Part shown: piece by piece, positions 1 through 10,359 of the stretch
Layout: each line of letters opens with the position of its first letter
How positions within the stretch are numbered: the stretch's first letter is position 1
From: Spirometra erinaceieuropaei
Lineage: Eukaryota; Platyhelminthes; Cestoda; Diphyllobothriidea; Diphyllobothriidae
Length of the DNA: 64,000 nt
Direction of reading: 5' to 3'
NCBI GenBank assembly: GCA_902702965.1
Contig: CACRXP010000226.1
Location: 580,340 to 644,339 of the forward strand
The notes under the pieces: generated by a model
Told to the model about the DNA's origin: nothing
Seen by the model: only the letters and a program-made list of their open reading frames with translations
The model's database searches: none
Position numbers and translations under genes: made by a program

Positions 1-362
1 TTCGTTAACATTTGCTGCTCATGCGGAGGTTATTCTCGTGTATTTAGGCTGATCTCATCTAATATATGCACCAAAATTTACCAAAAAGCGCATTATACAG
101 CCGATTAGGAATTATTTGACCGCCAAGCAGGTGAAAGTCTACAATGAAGTGATAAGCAAATGCAGTATGTGACCTATAATATAAAAATTGCCAAATCTAC
201 GAAAGGTCGCTAATCAGTTGCGAACCGGTATAGACGAATGGACTAAAACTTTGAAATAATAACAAAAAACCTTAAATTAATCGAAAGCTTATTAATGTGT
301 TTTAAAAGACCAACATTTTGAAATGCAAGAAATTCCGCAAACGTCAGAAACTACTGCGGTTA

Positions 363-1351
363 CAGTAGATTTGCTAACTCATGAAGTGCAACAACAATTT
401 CGAAATTTGTTCTCGTTTCGAAAAGATAAATTAAGTAGTGTTGTTGAACTAATCGTGCTGCAGCATAAATCTATAATGATTCAGTTACCTCAGAGTGTCG
501 GCTTTCGAAAGAAATTATTTTCGGCTGCATGCAAGATCTATACTCTGCAAAAAATGACTACGTACTTTGTATGCAATTTTCTCATTGATTTTCGATGCCC
601 TTGAAAATTCAATTATGTGTCATGGAAAACATGCATATAAATATTTATTCTTTTACTTTTTCCGTAGAAAACCACGTCTTCTACCAATTTCATACTCAAA
701 AAAGTGTATAAGTCGGTTTTAAAAAACTTTTCTAATTCCCGAATAATTTTGAACCCGGCCTGCTGTTACACTTGCATTCAAGGATTCAAAACTACAAACT
801 CTATAGTTTCCGTGTATGGAAAACCATGCAATTCTCTACGGTGTTAAGAGGAGACAATATGCAATTCATAAAATTAAGCAGTGGATTTGAGCAATATTGT
901 TAACTTTACAAGCCACATTTGTAAATGCAGATACATGAAGTTTCATGAACGGCCATTTAGTGGTATTAAAAAATTTCACAATTAGAAACTTTTCAAACCG
1001 AATTATACTCTTCTTTTGAGACTGAAATTGATAGAAGACGTGATTTTCTACCGAATAAGTAACAGAATGAATATTTTTATGCATGTTTTCCATGAAATGT
1101 AATTCAATTTTCAAGGGCATGGAAAAAAATGAGAAAATTGCATACTAAGTAAGTAGTCATTTTTTGCAGAGTATAGATTTTGCATGCAGCCGAGAATAAG
1201 TTCTTTTGAAATCTGACACCCTGAGTTAACTGGATCATTATAAATTTATGCTGCATCATGATTAGTTTTACAACACTACTTTATTTATCTTTTCAAAACG
1301 AGAACGTATTTCGAAATTTTTATTGCATTTCATGAGTTAGCACATCTACTG
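363..1351. mobile_element. Palindromic foldback element, copy 1
   Basis: A ~990 bp unit whose two halves are imperfect inverted copies of each other. It begins right after a TA with CAGTAGATTTGCTAAC and ends with the inverse, GTTAGCACATCTACTG. Matching inverted landmarks include the TTTCGAAAAGAT block near 414 and its inverse near 1290, and the AAAAATGACTAC block near 550 and its inverse near 1155. No reading frame of substance lies inside. It belongs to the family defined best at 58428-59424. A Tc1/mariner-type non-autonomous element is the best explanation because of the TA flanks and CAGT termini. Confidence 0.85.
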
Positions 1352-1359
1352 TGAGTAAG

Positions 1360-1930
1360 CCTACAGAAAGTCCGTCCGTGCGCAAACAAACTAAATAAAA
1401 TAGTAAGAACGAAACAACTTTTGAAAATAGTCTTCTAATGAAGCTTGCGCTTATATATCCGGCAACGTAGGGCGTAGGATCCTAACGAACTTGAGCTGGC
1501 CTGTGGACCGTGTCCTAGGTTTCACGGGTAGGGCAACATGTAGAACAGAGCGCAAGAAGACATAGCAAAATAAAGTTCTGCCGAGAGTCATATCGTAAAC
1601 TTTCATTCGGCAACAAATTAAGAGCGATAATTAAAAAGAAGGCAAAAAGCAATTTCCAAACTATAACAGGCCCCGCATAAACCGCCGCCGGTAAGTTTAA
1701 ATTAAGTCATAAAGGGAAAGAAATTTCAAGCAACAGGAAATGTATCAGTATCAGTTTATTAAGGGAAATATAGACAAGCGCCTTTGAATTCCCTCTTGGT
1801 TACAAGTCGTCGGAGAAAAACATTGATAAATGGGAAGGTAAAAAATGTATTTTGTACATACTCGCGGACAGCTGGCAGCTAGTCGAAAAACAGTAATCAT
1901 TAATGGTTACTTACTAATTACAAGTAGTAT
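1360..1930. other. Gene-free stretch
   Basis: No coding signal or repeat recognised. It separates palindromic copy 1 from the 3' end of the minus-strand LINE, whose untranslated tail may reach into it. Confidence 0.5.
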
Positions 1931-4570
1931 AAACACGTATAAGATAGTACCGGGTTATGTGAGTGGATGTGGGGGTGGTAATTGGGAAGCTTGATGCAGG
2001 TCAAGTCTACACTTGAAGGAGTTCACACAGGAGGAGGTTACAACATCGGTAGGTAGGGAATTCCAGGCTGCAACCACTCTGTTACTGAAAAAGGACTTTC
2101 GTCCATTGGTTCTTGATTTCCCTGCGCGTAGTTTTAGGGGATGACCGCGCAAATTGGGCGTGTTAGCTTGGGTGAAATAATCAGTGGGAACTAAACAACA
2201 GTCTAGGCCGTTGACAATGCAAAATGTTAGTATAAGGTCACCACGTAATTGCCTGTAGGAAAGGGGAAACAGGTTTAGGATTGACAGTCTGGTTTCATAG
2301 GCCAGTGCTCCCAGACCTTGTGTCATTTTGGTCGCCCGTCTCTGGACCTTCTCCAAGACAGTATAATCCTTGGCAGTCCAGGGTCTCCACGCCTGTATGG
2401 CGTATTCTAGATGAGGTCGCACGAAGGTGCCAAATATTTTGGAAAAGCAGTCAGGGTCAAATCCCATAAATGCTCGCCTAATGAGTCGCAATGTGGCCGT
2501 AGCCGATTTAGCCGCCTTCGCGCAGTGCAGTGTTGGTTTGAGTGAAGATGTAATCCATACACCCAGGAACTTCTGACTGTCAACCTGTTGCAATGGTGTG
2601 CCGTGTAGAAAGTAGGTCCTGTAGCTGGGGTCTCTGAAGCTGCCGAGTTGAAGAAAGTTGCATTTGCTTATATTGAAGGGCATAAGCCAGCGCTTCGACC
2701 AGTCTTCGAGCCTGTTCAAGTTTGCTTGCAGGTGGTCTGCGTCTGCCGCATTGTGAGTAACTTTCCACAATTTTATGCCGTCGGTAAACGGGATGGCATC
2801 ACAGTCTAGGTCCTTGACGCAGTCATTTATGAAAACGAGGAATAACATGGGACCTAAGACTGAGCCCTGTGGGACGCCACTCACAAAGCTTACATCGGAG
2901 GACTGTTGACGCCCGACCTGCACTCTTTGGGACCGTCCAGCCAAAAAGCCCTGAATCCATACAAGAAGGCGTCCACGTTACGCAGTTTGCACAAGAGACG
3001 TTGGTGAGGAACGCTGTCGAAGGCCTTTTTGAAGTCGATGTAGATGGCGTGCACCACATAACCTTCATCGCGTTCTTTGGTCCAGTGTTCGAGCGTAAAG
3101 AGCAGATTCATGAGGCGGGACCTACCACTTCGAAAGCTGTGCTGGGCATCAGAAACGAGGTAGTGCTGCTCGAGGAACTGCATCAAGGCCTTCTTAATGA
3201 TCTTCTCCATGATTTTGCAACAGATGGAGGTAAGACTCATTGGTCTGTATTTATTCGCACACGCACGACTTCCACCCTTAAAAAGCGGAGTGACGGTAGC
3301 GGACTTCCAATCAGAGGGCAGGCATCCAGTAACAACTGACGTTTGGAAGATCAAGACTAACGGCTTGGACATTTTGGGAGCTAGCTCCTTCAGCAGCTTG
3401 GCCAGAATTGCATCAGGGCCTGGGTAGGTCAATTCTTTTAGATTAAGTAACTCATTTCGAGCAATTGTTTCGGTGAAGAAGACGGCTTCGAGGGTCGGCG
3501 TTTCATCGTCTTCATAAGCGGGTGAGGAAAAAGCAGGTTCACTTGTCACGACTGACCGGAAGAACTGAGAGAGATGTTCAGCCTTATCCTTGTCATCGGA
3601 GATTTCCACACCCTCAGCCGTTCGCAGCAATGGGACAGGGTCTTTGTTCCGTGTGCTCTGTCTTATGTAGCTGTAAAGGATTTTTGGATTAACCATGGCA
3701 CGGTTCAAAAGATTCTTTTCAAAAGCTTTCCTATCTCTGGCGATGAGAATTTTGACCCGATTTCTCTGTAACTTATAACTGCTTAGGGATTCTGGCGTGC
3801 GGTCAGTCAGCGATCTTTTCCATAGCTTCCTCTTCTTGTTAACTTCCTTCTTTAAGGACGGAGTCAACCAGCGAGGTCTATTTGTTAGTCTTTTGCGCAT
3901 GATTGGGCAGTGGTTGGAGATGAGCTTGTGGACTAACTCTTTGAACTTACACCAAACCTTTTCGACATCGCCGGAGAGAGTGGATGCCCAGTCGATAGGA
4001 CTAAGATCCTTTTTCATCTTTTCGAAATCGCCGCGCCAAATATTAGGTCGGGAATCGAGCGGTTGTGTAGGAAGGGAGAATAACGTGTATTCCTACATGA
4101 GAACTACATGGTCACTCTGACCCAACGGGGGGAGGCAATTCACAACGTCGATGTTGTCAGACGACTTGGTGAACACAAGATCGAGGCAGTTCATCTGTTG
4201 GCCCTCTCGAACTCTAGTTGGAAACATTACGTGTTGTGTGAGAAGCAGGTTGTCGGAGGTACGCAGTAGCTGCTGGTCAAATGCTGCTTCAGAGCAGTCG
4301 GCTGAGTCCGAGCTCCAGTCGATGTGAGGTGCATGAAAATCTCCAACGATGAGAGTAGTCGGTCGCGTTGAAAATAATCTGAGCTCCTCCAGCAGTTGGG
4401 CATCAGCGTCAGGGTCATTTCTCGGGGGGCGATATACTGTCAAGATATCGAGACTTTGAGAGCCCGGTGCCCTTATGGTCAGCCATAATGCTTTGGTACT
4501 ACAAGTCAGGTGGGCAGTTTTTTCTGAAACGTGCAAGCCGTTCTTAACAAATGTTATTATGTGAATAATA
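1930..4570 (-). pseudogene. CR1/jockey-type non-LTR retrotransposon (LINE), 5'-truncated and inactivated
   Basis: Reading on the minus strand, three frames make one decayed polyprotein. From 4536 to 4093 lies the C-terminal half of an AP-endonuclease-like (EEP) domain with VGDFHAPHIDW and the closing SDHVVL. From 4017 to about 2950 come the linker and reverse transcriptase motifs, including KYRPMSLTS, the fingers, and the catalytic IYIDFKKAFDSVPH block. After a frameshift near 2950-2990, the frame 2944-1955 carries SGVPQGSVLGP, then the catalytic box and the C-terminal domain ending in FFSNRVVAAWNSLP. The usual (Y/F)ADD catalytic box reads FTDG (2777-2788), so one of the paired aspartates is gone. 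The endonuclease lacks its N-terminal half. The segment is clearly more GC-rich than its surroundings. It once encoded target-primed reverse transcription; it cannot now. Confidence 0.9.
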
Positions 4571-4571
4571 A

Positions 4572-4860
4572 ACGGTGTGGTAGAGAGACGCTTACCGATT
4601 GTTCGGACGGAACTTATTCGGTCCGTTGTGCCTTACGGGCTCTCCCTCTCGAGCCCAACCAGCAGCCGTGTAGCGGTGCATGTTATAGACAAAATGGTAT
4701 TACCGAAAAAGCCAAGGGAGATTGTTCCACACTTCGGCGTTGGGAATGACTGGCTGACGACGGTTGATAAGCCAGAAATGGCCATTTCACTCTCCCTTTT
4801 CTTTTCCGGTAATAATATTCTGTTTATAGTCGCATTGAATTTTTTGTATGTTTTGGGGTA
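4572..4860. repeat. SINE tail pair in inverted orientation
   Basis: 4575-4730 is the reverse of the SINE tail seen at 55570-55745 (it starts GGTAGAGAGACGCTTACC, the inverse of the SINE end). 4728-4830 is the same family in forward orientation (TTCCACACTTCGGCG, then CTGGCTGACGACGG). The tRNA-like head is missing from both halves. It abuts the 5' truncation point of the LINE at about 4570. Confidence 0.7.
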
Positions 4861-5085
4861 GCAGGTACGACATCTACCGCAACAAGATATGCTTCGAGAA
4901 TCATTTTGACGTCAGTTATGGCGGCTAGTCAAGAACCTACAATCGGAGTATCGATTTCAGCAGGGTTTAATAGAAATCGGCTACATTTTTTGTTTTTACA
5001 TTGTTTGAGATGCCACCGAATAAAGCAAACACTTTTTGTCTGATTTCGACGACTGGGCGACGCAGGAATAAATTCTGTCATAAAA

Positions 5086-5720
5086 CTCTATGCTTAATAG
5101 CCACTCCGTTACCAATAAATTGAAGTAAATGTGTCAGGTGCAGTCGTTACCATGCCACTTGGTTTATATCAAGGAAATTTTTGTTCCATTAAATTTCTCT
5201 ATAGTCATTTATGATGCTGGAACAGAGGGATTTCTAGATCGTCCTTGAGATGGCGGTAAATACTGTATGATTTGCGAAGTTGTCTACGGATCGCCCATAA
5301 ATGTACATTCCGTTTAGTAGGTTTATTAGAGACTTCAAATAACCTGCTTGCTGACACCTCGCTTATTCTGATTTTCATGGAGAAAATCGATTTTAAAGTG
5401 TAACAAGATCCGTTTGGTAAAACGCCAGAGTTATATTACACTCTTTAAATAGAAAAACAGGCCGGGAGGAGCAAACGCAAGCTAGGATTTCTATTAGCGT
5501 ATGAAACCGCCGGAATACAAGGCATTGCAGATTTCCGCTGACATTAATGGACATTTTAGCCAATAAAAGTTTTCATATACCTATAAGACACGTAAAAAGG
5601 TTATTTTCCGGAAAAGGCCAAGTGAATATTTAAAATATTCAGCACTTTGGTGACGCACAGTCGATAATCTCGATATCCGCCATCATGTAAACGTGGGATT
5701 GAGGAGGCTTCAGTAAGGCG
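5086..5720. repeat. Upstream segment shared with two other places in the window
   Basis: 5086-5310 resembles 17986-18205 in order and wording (for example TTCCATTAAATTTCTCT against TTCCATCAAATATCTCTC, and GATCGCCCATAAATG against GATCGCCTGTAAATG). 5320-5430 resembles 18912-19075, sharing CTGCTGACAC and later AGATCCGT...TTTGGTAA. 5396-5720 resembles 45026-45265, just upstream of exon C, sharing TATGAAACCGCC / TATGAAACTGCC and AGATTTCCGCT. No gene is seen. Best read as old duplicated flank of the RRM locus; identity was not computed. Confidence 0.5.
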
Positions 5721-6552
5721 TCTTTAAAGTACAGACTGATAAATTGGAGGATGCCGTTTCTTAAGGGCATGAATCGTGCCTTTCTCTATCATTTTGTCAA
5801 AGCTCGTTCAAGATGATAGACGCACGACTTTTGTTCAAAAACTAAGCTGTGGAGCATTCTTCTAGCCCCATGCGGGCTTATGGCAGACAAACTCTCTCAT
5901 ATAATCCGCTGAAATTTGTTTTATAGCAAGTAATATCATGTACAATAAAGAGAACGCGAATGACCGCTTTTCACTTATTAATAGGCCTCAACTCGTGACA
6001 CCTTAAGCTGAGTTGTTGATGCAACTGGGATTTACGCCTGGACCTAATGCGTCAGTGAGCGCTCAGAGCCACTTCCAAAATCCTTGCGTTTTCCACATAT
6101 TCCTATAGTTCCGGATGTGCCCAAACCGAAAATAATATTTTTCCTACGTAATCTGTAGATGTTTGCATCTACATGTGCGTTTTTAAACGCAGCCTTCTAT
6201 TGACAGCTTTTATGTGTTTTATACTAAAATTGATGTATTCACTATAACGTGGGCGGAAGTACGATAAGCACTTCGGATACTATACTTTCGGAGTTTTTTA
6301 AAGATATTTTAACTGAAATTCAAATTCCATGAAAGTATCTCTTTATAAAACTTTTACCGAAATTTATTTCTTTAAGACCCATAAGTTAAAGATAATTTAA
6401 TGTTATTGTATGGCATAAAGTGGGTTTTTGAAGTACCTTAGTAATATAAGTTCAGCTGTGAGATAACTGCGAATGGTTATGAGGTTGCTAAATTGTTCTA
6501 TTACACAGTGAACGCACTAAGACAGCGTTGAAGTTGTTTGCTTTCCATATAG

Positions 6553-6840
6553 GTTTGAAAACTCATTGGATTGGGACGTGAATCCTAAACGACTGTTTGT
6601 CTGCCAACTGCACGAAGCGACAGAGGACTGCAACATGTATGAATATTTTTCAAAGTATGGCATTGTCACTGAGGTGTTCGTTTGTAACAACACAAAGAGA
6701 CCTGATGGCCGTCGCTATGGTTTCGTCACCTTCCGTGATACGGACGCTGCGGAGAGGGTGTTGGAAAGTCAGCCGCACGTGTTACTTGAGACTCAAATCG
6801 CCGTTTATGTAGCAAGGAACAAGAAATCAGCTGATATTGG
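6553..6840 (+). CDS. Exon A: RNA-recognition motif, hnRNP A/B-DAZAP1-Musashi type
   Basis: One complete RRM on one exon. RNP2 reads RLFVCQL and RNP1 reads RRYGFVTF, both with the aromatic residues that stack on RNA. The fold order is intact (beta1 at RLFVC, helix 1 at MYEYFSKYG, beta3 at YGFVTF, helix 2 at DAAERVLES). No ATG lies in frame before the upstream stop at 6518-6520, which argues for splicing. Acceptor: TTTCCATATAG ending at 6552. Donor: GG|GTAAGC at 6841. The exon is 288 bp, so it is phase-symmetric, entering with one leftover base and leaving with two. That matches exon B at 10038, reached across an intron of about 3.2 kb. Family function is binding single-stranded RNA in mRNA processing or translational control. 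Exact orthology cannot be set from one domain. Limits could shift by a few bases. Confidence 0.75.
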
Positions 6841-6994
6841 GTAAGCATTGAGGTAAATGAAACGTGCTTTTTTTGAGATCCTCCAGATTTGTCCGCAACG
6901 AACGCATCTTAAACAGGAAGTATTCTTCAAGACTTTCTCATGCAGTCGGGAGCTGCTGCCTTCTCCCCAGTAATACCCATAGCAGAAGAAAATG

Positions 6995-7580
6995 AAGATG
7001 CGATCACTGGAACAAGAAATTTATTTGCCTGACGTTTCGGATTCTCACTCAAATTAATCATTAGAGACATTCGCAGATAAAGGTGATGGTGGCACCAGGA
7101 GTGCAGTATTTATAGCATGTGGCTGCCGTGGGACCGTATGCGCACTGCAATTAGCAGTTCTCGCAATCACTGCTGGGGTCGTAATTGATGCGGTGGTAGC
7201 TTGTCGGTCCGAGTCCGAGTCGTTAATTGCCGTGATTTCGTCCTCCGTGGTGGATGCTAGTGTGACGATTGCTCGGCAAACTGGCTCACTGTCACTGTGA
7301 TAGTTGCTCGCCCGCGCCCTCCCCACGTGACTGATTCTCCTGCCCAGGGAAAATCTCAGCACGGAATATGGTACCGGGAGGTCGATGTGCTTGTTGATGG
7401 ATTGCGGGCCTGAAAACCATGACCCAGTGCGCATACGGTGCCACGGCAGCCACATGCTATAAATACTGCACTCCTGGTGCCACCATCAACTTTGTCTGCG
7501 AATGTCTCTGATGATGGATTCGAGTGAGAATCCGAAACGTCAGGCCAATAAATTTCTTGTTCCAGTGATCGCATCTTTAT
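6995..7580 (-). mobile_element. Hairpin remnant of a Penelope-like element
   Basis: On the minus strand from about 7425 the frame reads the end of a Penelope GIY-YIG endonuclease (SWFSGPQSINKHIDLP) and runs to about 7054. This is followed by a 3' untranslated repeat down to about 6995. The same repeat lies in inverse at 7431-7580, so the two ends form arms of roughly 150 bp (shared: GATGCGATCACTGGAACAAG near 6998, and its inverse near 7556). Reverse transcriptase and most of the endonuclease are missing. The arrangement is repeated at 41590-42425 and, with a longer body, at 20438-22492. Confidence 0.8.
7504..7545 (+). ncRNA. Hammerhead-ribozyme-like motif in the Penelope terminal repeat
   Basis: CTGATGA at 7508-7514, a helix II of GGATTC (7516-7521) with GAATCC (7528-7533), then GAAAC at 7534-7538 and GTC at 7539-7541 as the predicted cleavage triplet. 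Helix I can form between GTCT (7504-7507) and AGGC (7542-7545). Helix III would be two base pairs with no loop, the minimal form reported for Penelope-like elements, which is thought to work as a dimer. One odd point is an unpaired T between CTGATGA and helix II. Related copies lie at 14085-14118 (minus; helix I weaker) and 42333-42374 (one core change). Activity is not shown by sequence alone. Confidence 0.6.
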
Positions 7581-8019
7581 CTTCTGAACTGCTACCTGGA
7601 ACTCGCCTGTTCGCTTCTATCAGCAATACCCAGAGCGTATAACAGAGGCTGAATTTTTAGCATGACTTTAAGGAGTTCTTGCTGGCATCTGCCAAAAAGG
7701 AGCCGGTATCGTTCCAGTAGTGGCAGCAGCTGTGTTGTCGGCGCCCGATGCAGCCTGGCTGCAACTCGAACAATTTGCACATCCAGTTGACTAGGACAGT
7801 AAATCTGCTACTCAAGTCAGTGACTGAGATCGTGCAATTTCCACCAAAATTCTGAGATGTGTTCTCGATTAGGACTACTGAAGGGGGATGGTAATACTAG
7901 TTATCTTGCGACATAATGCTGAGATACGTCAGATGTTGCCTTTTCATGCATTTTTTCTACCCGTCCCTAAGGACTACATCTAGTAAAAAATGACCACTTA
8001 ACAGGGTGGTAATTTTCCT

Positions 8020-8430
8020 ATTGATTTTCGAAATCCCCAAAACTTTGAATATGTTTTATAAAAAAGCGTATAGAAATATTCTTTCCTGCACTCACATCTT
8101 ATCCTTTATGCCCGAAGTCGGCGTTTCTGCTGATTTTAAAGCAGATATTAATTATAAGGTTTTTGAAGTCGTGTAATGTCCATTCAAATAGCATCTTCTC
8201 TGCCTGTCTATCAATTTCCAAACTCGAAATTATTCCGCAATCAAAAAGCCCTTTGCAAGACGAAAGGAAACCCTCTTTCTCAATATAAGATGTGAAGATG
8301 TGATTTAACGGCCAGTGGGTACAAAAACGGTCTTATTCGCGTTCCCTATAAATATTTTTTATATTTATAAGGTCATCAAAAATCAACAAAAATGTGCTTT
8401 TCAGTTAAGCAGCCATTTGAGACGGTAGTA
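8020..8430. repeat. Possible decayed palindromic-element fragment
   Basis: Several landmarks recur in family order: a phrase like TTGATTTTCGAAATCCCC near 8020, TATAGAAATATTC near 8069, and a phrase like GTAATGTCCATTC near 8174. No termini are left. Confidence 0.35.
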
Positions 8431-10037
8431 AAGAACTGCATTGAAAAACAGCGTCCTAATGTATCAAAGGCAGTACGAAACTACGTCGCACGCTAACAGA
8501 TACTACAATCTTGTTATGTAGTTCTTCCCGATTCGATACGAATTTTAGAGTTTCGGTAAAATTGACAATATATTGGTTACTGACAGCAGTTATATCTGGA
8601 ATTTACTGGAATTTTGACCAAAAAGCTTAAATAGAATGAAAAATCAGTTTTCCCCCGGCGCGAATGCGCAGCATCGCCTTGGAGCCACTTCTGCCGTGTG
8701 GCGCTGAAATGATAACTTTGGTTTACTTTCTGTTTTAGTCTTTAGAGGACAAATACCACTGACACAATTGCAATTGTTCAATTACTTGTAAAAGTGCATG
8801 CATGCTGATTAATAATAACTGTTGTTATGTGTTGTAATCGTTCTAATATTCAGGCTATAGGCCGCTGGATCATAAACCGCGGCTTAAAAATCATGAGATA
8901 GTTTCCATCTTATCGTCTCACATCCACATTTAGACACGACTTCGAGTTACACCGCTTGCTATTGTCCATAAGCGCCAAATATATAAACGACGGATCGAAA
9001 TGTTAGAATAAAGCACCAGAATAGGTTTAAACCAATTAGAGATATGTAGCACAAGGGCCATTTTGCAATTTAAGAGACCAGAATTACTTAAATTTTATCC
9101 ATATCTTTTACCGGTATCCGATGCTTATGTGGAACAAATAAAGCTTCATAACAGTATTTAAAGAAAACTAATACAAATTGCTACTTTAAAGAACAAGGAT
9201 CTTGGAATGGTATATCCTGCTTATATTGCTGCAACTCAGCGACACCCCCAGCACTTCTCTCGCGCGAGAGACACTGATATCAGTAAATTATAATCAACCT
9301 ACTAAGATTGTGCTAGTAGCATTCGCTTTAACCTTATGCTTTGACGAGAAACGTGGGAAAGTCTTACTGCCTGATAAAGTGACGCTTTGTTTTAGTACCA
9401 AAAAACACATGCTGTAAACAGATAAAGGATATCGCAAGGGTAACTGCTTGTCTCTGAGTATTTAATGACTAATACTGACTGGCCTCCGTGATGTCTAGTA
9501 TTTGGCGACGTACATTTCGCGCATTTCATGGGCTCCCGTGAGATCAGCAGCGTACGTAAGTATTTACGTTCTCTACTTGTGACCACGTGTTTTGGTTCTA
9601 GAACGAGGTTCCAAAGTCAAGCGTAATCACCCATGTTCAGCCGCCTCCACATCACGCCTAACATCTCTCGTATTTCCTGTCTTCCGGAAAAACCGTGAAC
9701 CATAAGGATACTTTCCCCACGTGGGAAATTTTGCTTCTTAAAAGGTACCGCTGGCATGAAAAATCACACGTAAGCTCACCCACTCAATGGGGCAATGATC
9801 TGACCAATCACATCTGCGACGTCATGAGGTCAGATACTCACGTACGCGTTGACTGGGTCTTGCCCGCAAAGTGACTTCGTAGTTTAAGACAAATTTCAAG
9901 TTTTGACCGTTGCATCAGAGGTCCTGAGGAAGACTATAATTTGCCAGTTTTCAGGAGGTATCCGTCCGGTTTTTCTGATTATCTCAGAAAAAAATAAATT
10001 TTAACTGGCAAATGGGTATTTTTTAATCACGTCACAG

Positions 10038-10359
10038 ACCTCGAATGAGAACCGGCATGTCGGAAGAACGCGCCTTCCCCTCAACTCCCAACACGAGGAC
10101 CATATATGTCGGTTGGCTAACGCCGAATATCACTGAAGCCGATTTGGAAGCCTACTTTACCAGGTTTGGAAATGTCACCAATACGGAGATAAAAACTGAC
10201 AAGTTCACCAAGGAGTCGCGGGGTTTCGGTTTTGTCACCTTCGAGGACAATAAAGCTTTCGAGAACGGCGTTATGGAGGCATGCCATTTCCTAAACGGTT
10301 GTCGTATCAATGTAAAGCCTGTGAAGCCGCAAACCCCATCACGCCCCTTGATATTCTGA
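10038..10359 (+). CDS. Exon B: terminal RNA-recognition motif exon
   Basis: A second RRM, clearly intact. RNP2 is TIYVGWL and RNP1 is RGFGFVTF. Helix 1 is EADLEAYFTRFG, and the last strand is followed by a short tail rich in Lys and Pro before a TGA at 10357-10359. The acceptor CACAG ends at 10037 and leaves one base to complete a codon, which fits the donor of exon A. An ATG in frame at 10045 means it could instead start on its own as a 104-residue single-RRM protein; the open frame extends only to 10027 upstream. A copy at 25068-25313 keeps even the TGA position, which supports this as the true C-terminus. A candidate AATAAA lies at 11021-11026. Known family role: sequence-selective RNA binding. 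The target RNA cannot be read from the sequence. Confidence 0.8.

Larger units (their letters stand above)
6841..10037 (+). other. Inferred intron between RRM exons A and B
   Basis: Bounded by GTAAGC at 6841 and by CACAG ending at 10037. The two exons fit in phase (GG|A, a glycine codon). It contains a hairpin Penelope remnant (6995-7580) and probably a very decayed palindromic-element fragment around 8020-8430. From about 8640 to 10037 I see no gene. Joining A to B is an inference from phase and order only. Confidence 0.5.

Noticed and set aside
363..1351. CRISPR or tandem array
   Set aside because: The repeated phrases are inverted arms of one transposon, not short direct repeats with spacers.
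2869..4120. Plus-strand frames up to 156 codons across the LINE
   Set aside because: They are antisense to the reverse transcriptase and endonuclease frames, which have conserved motifs in order.
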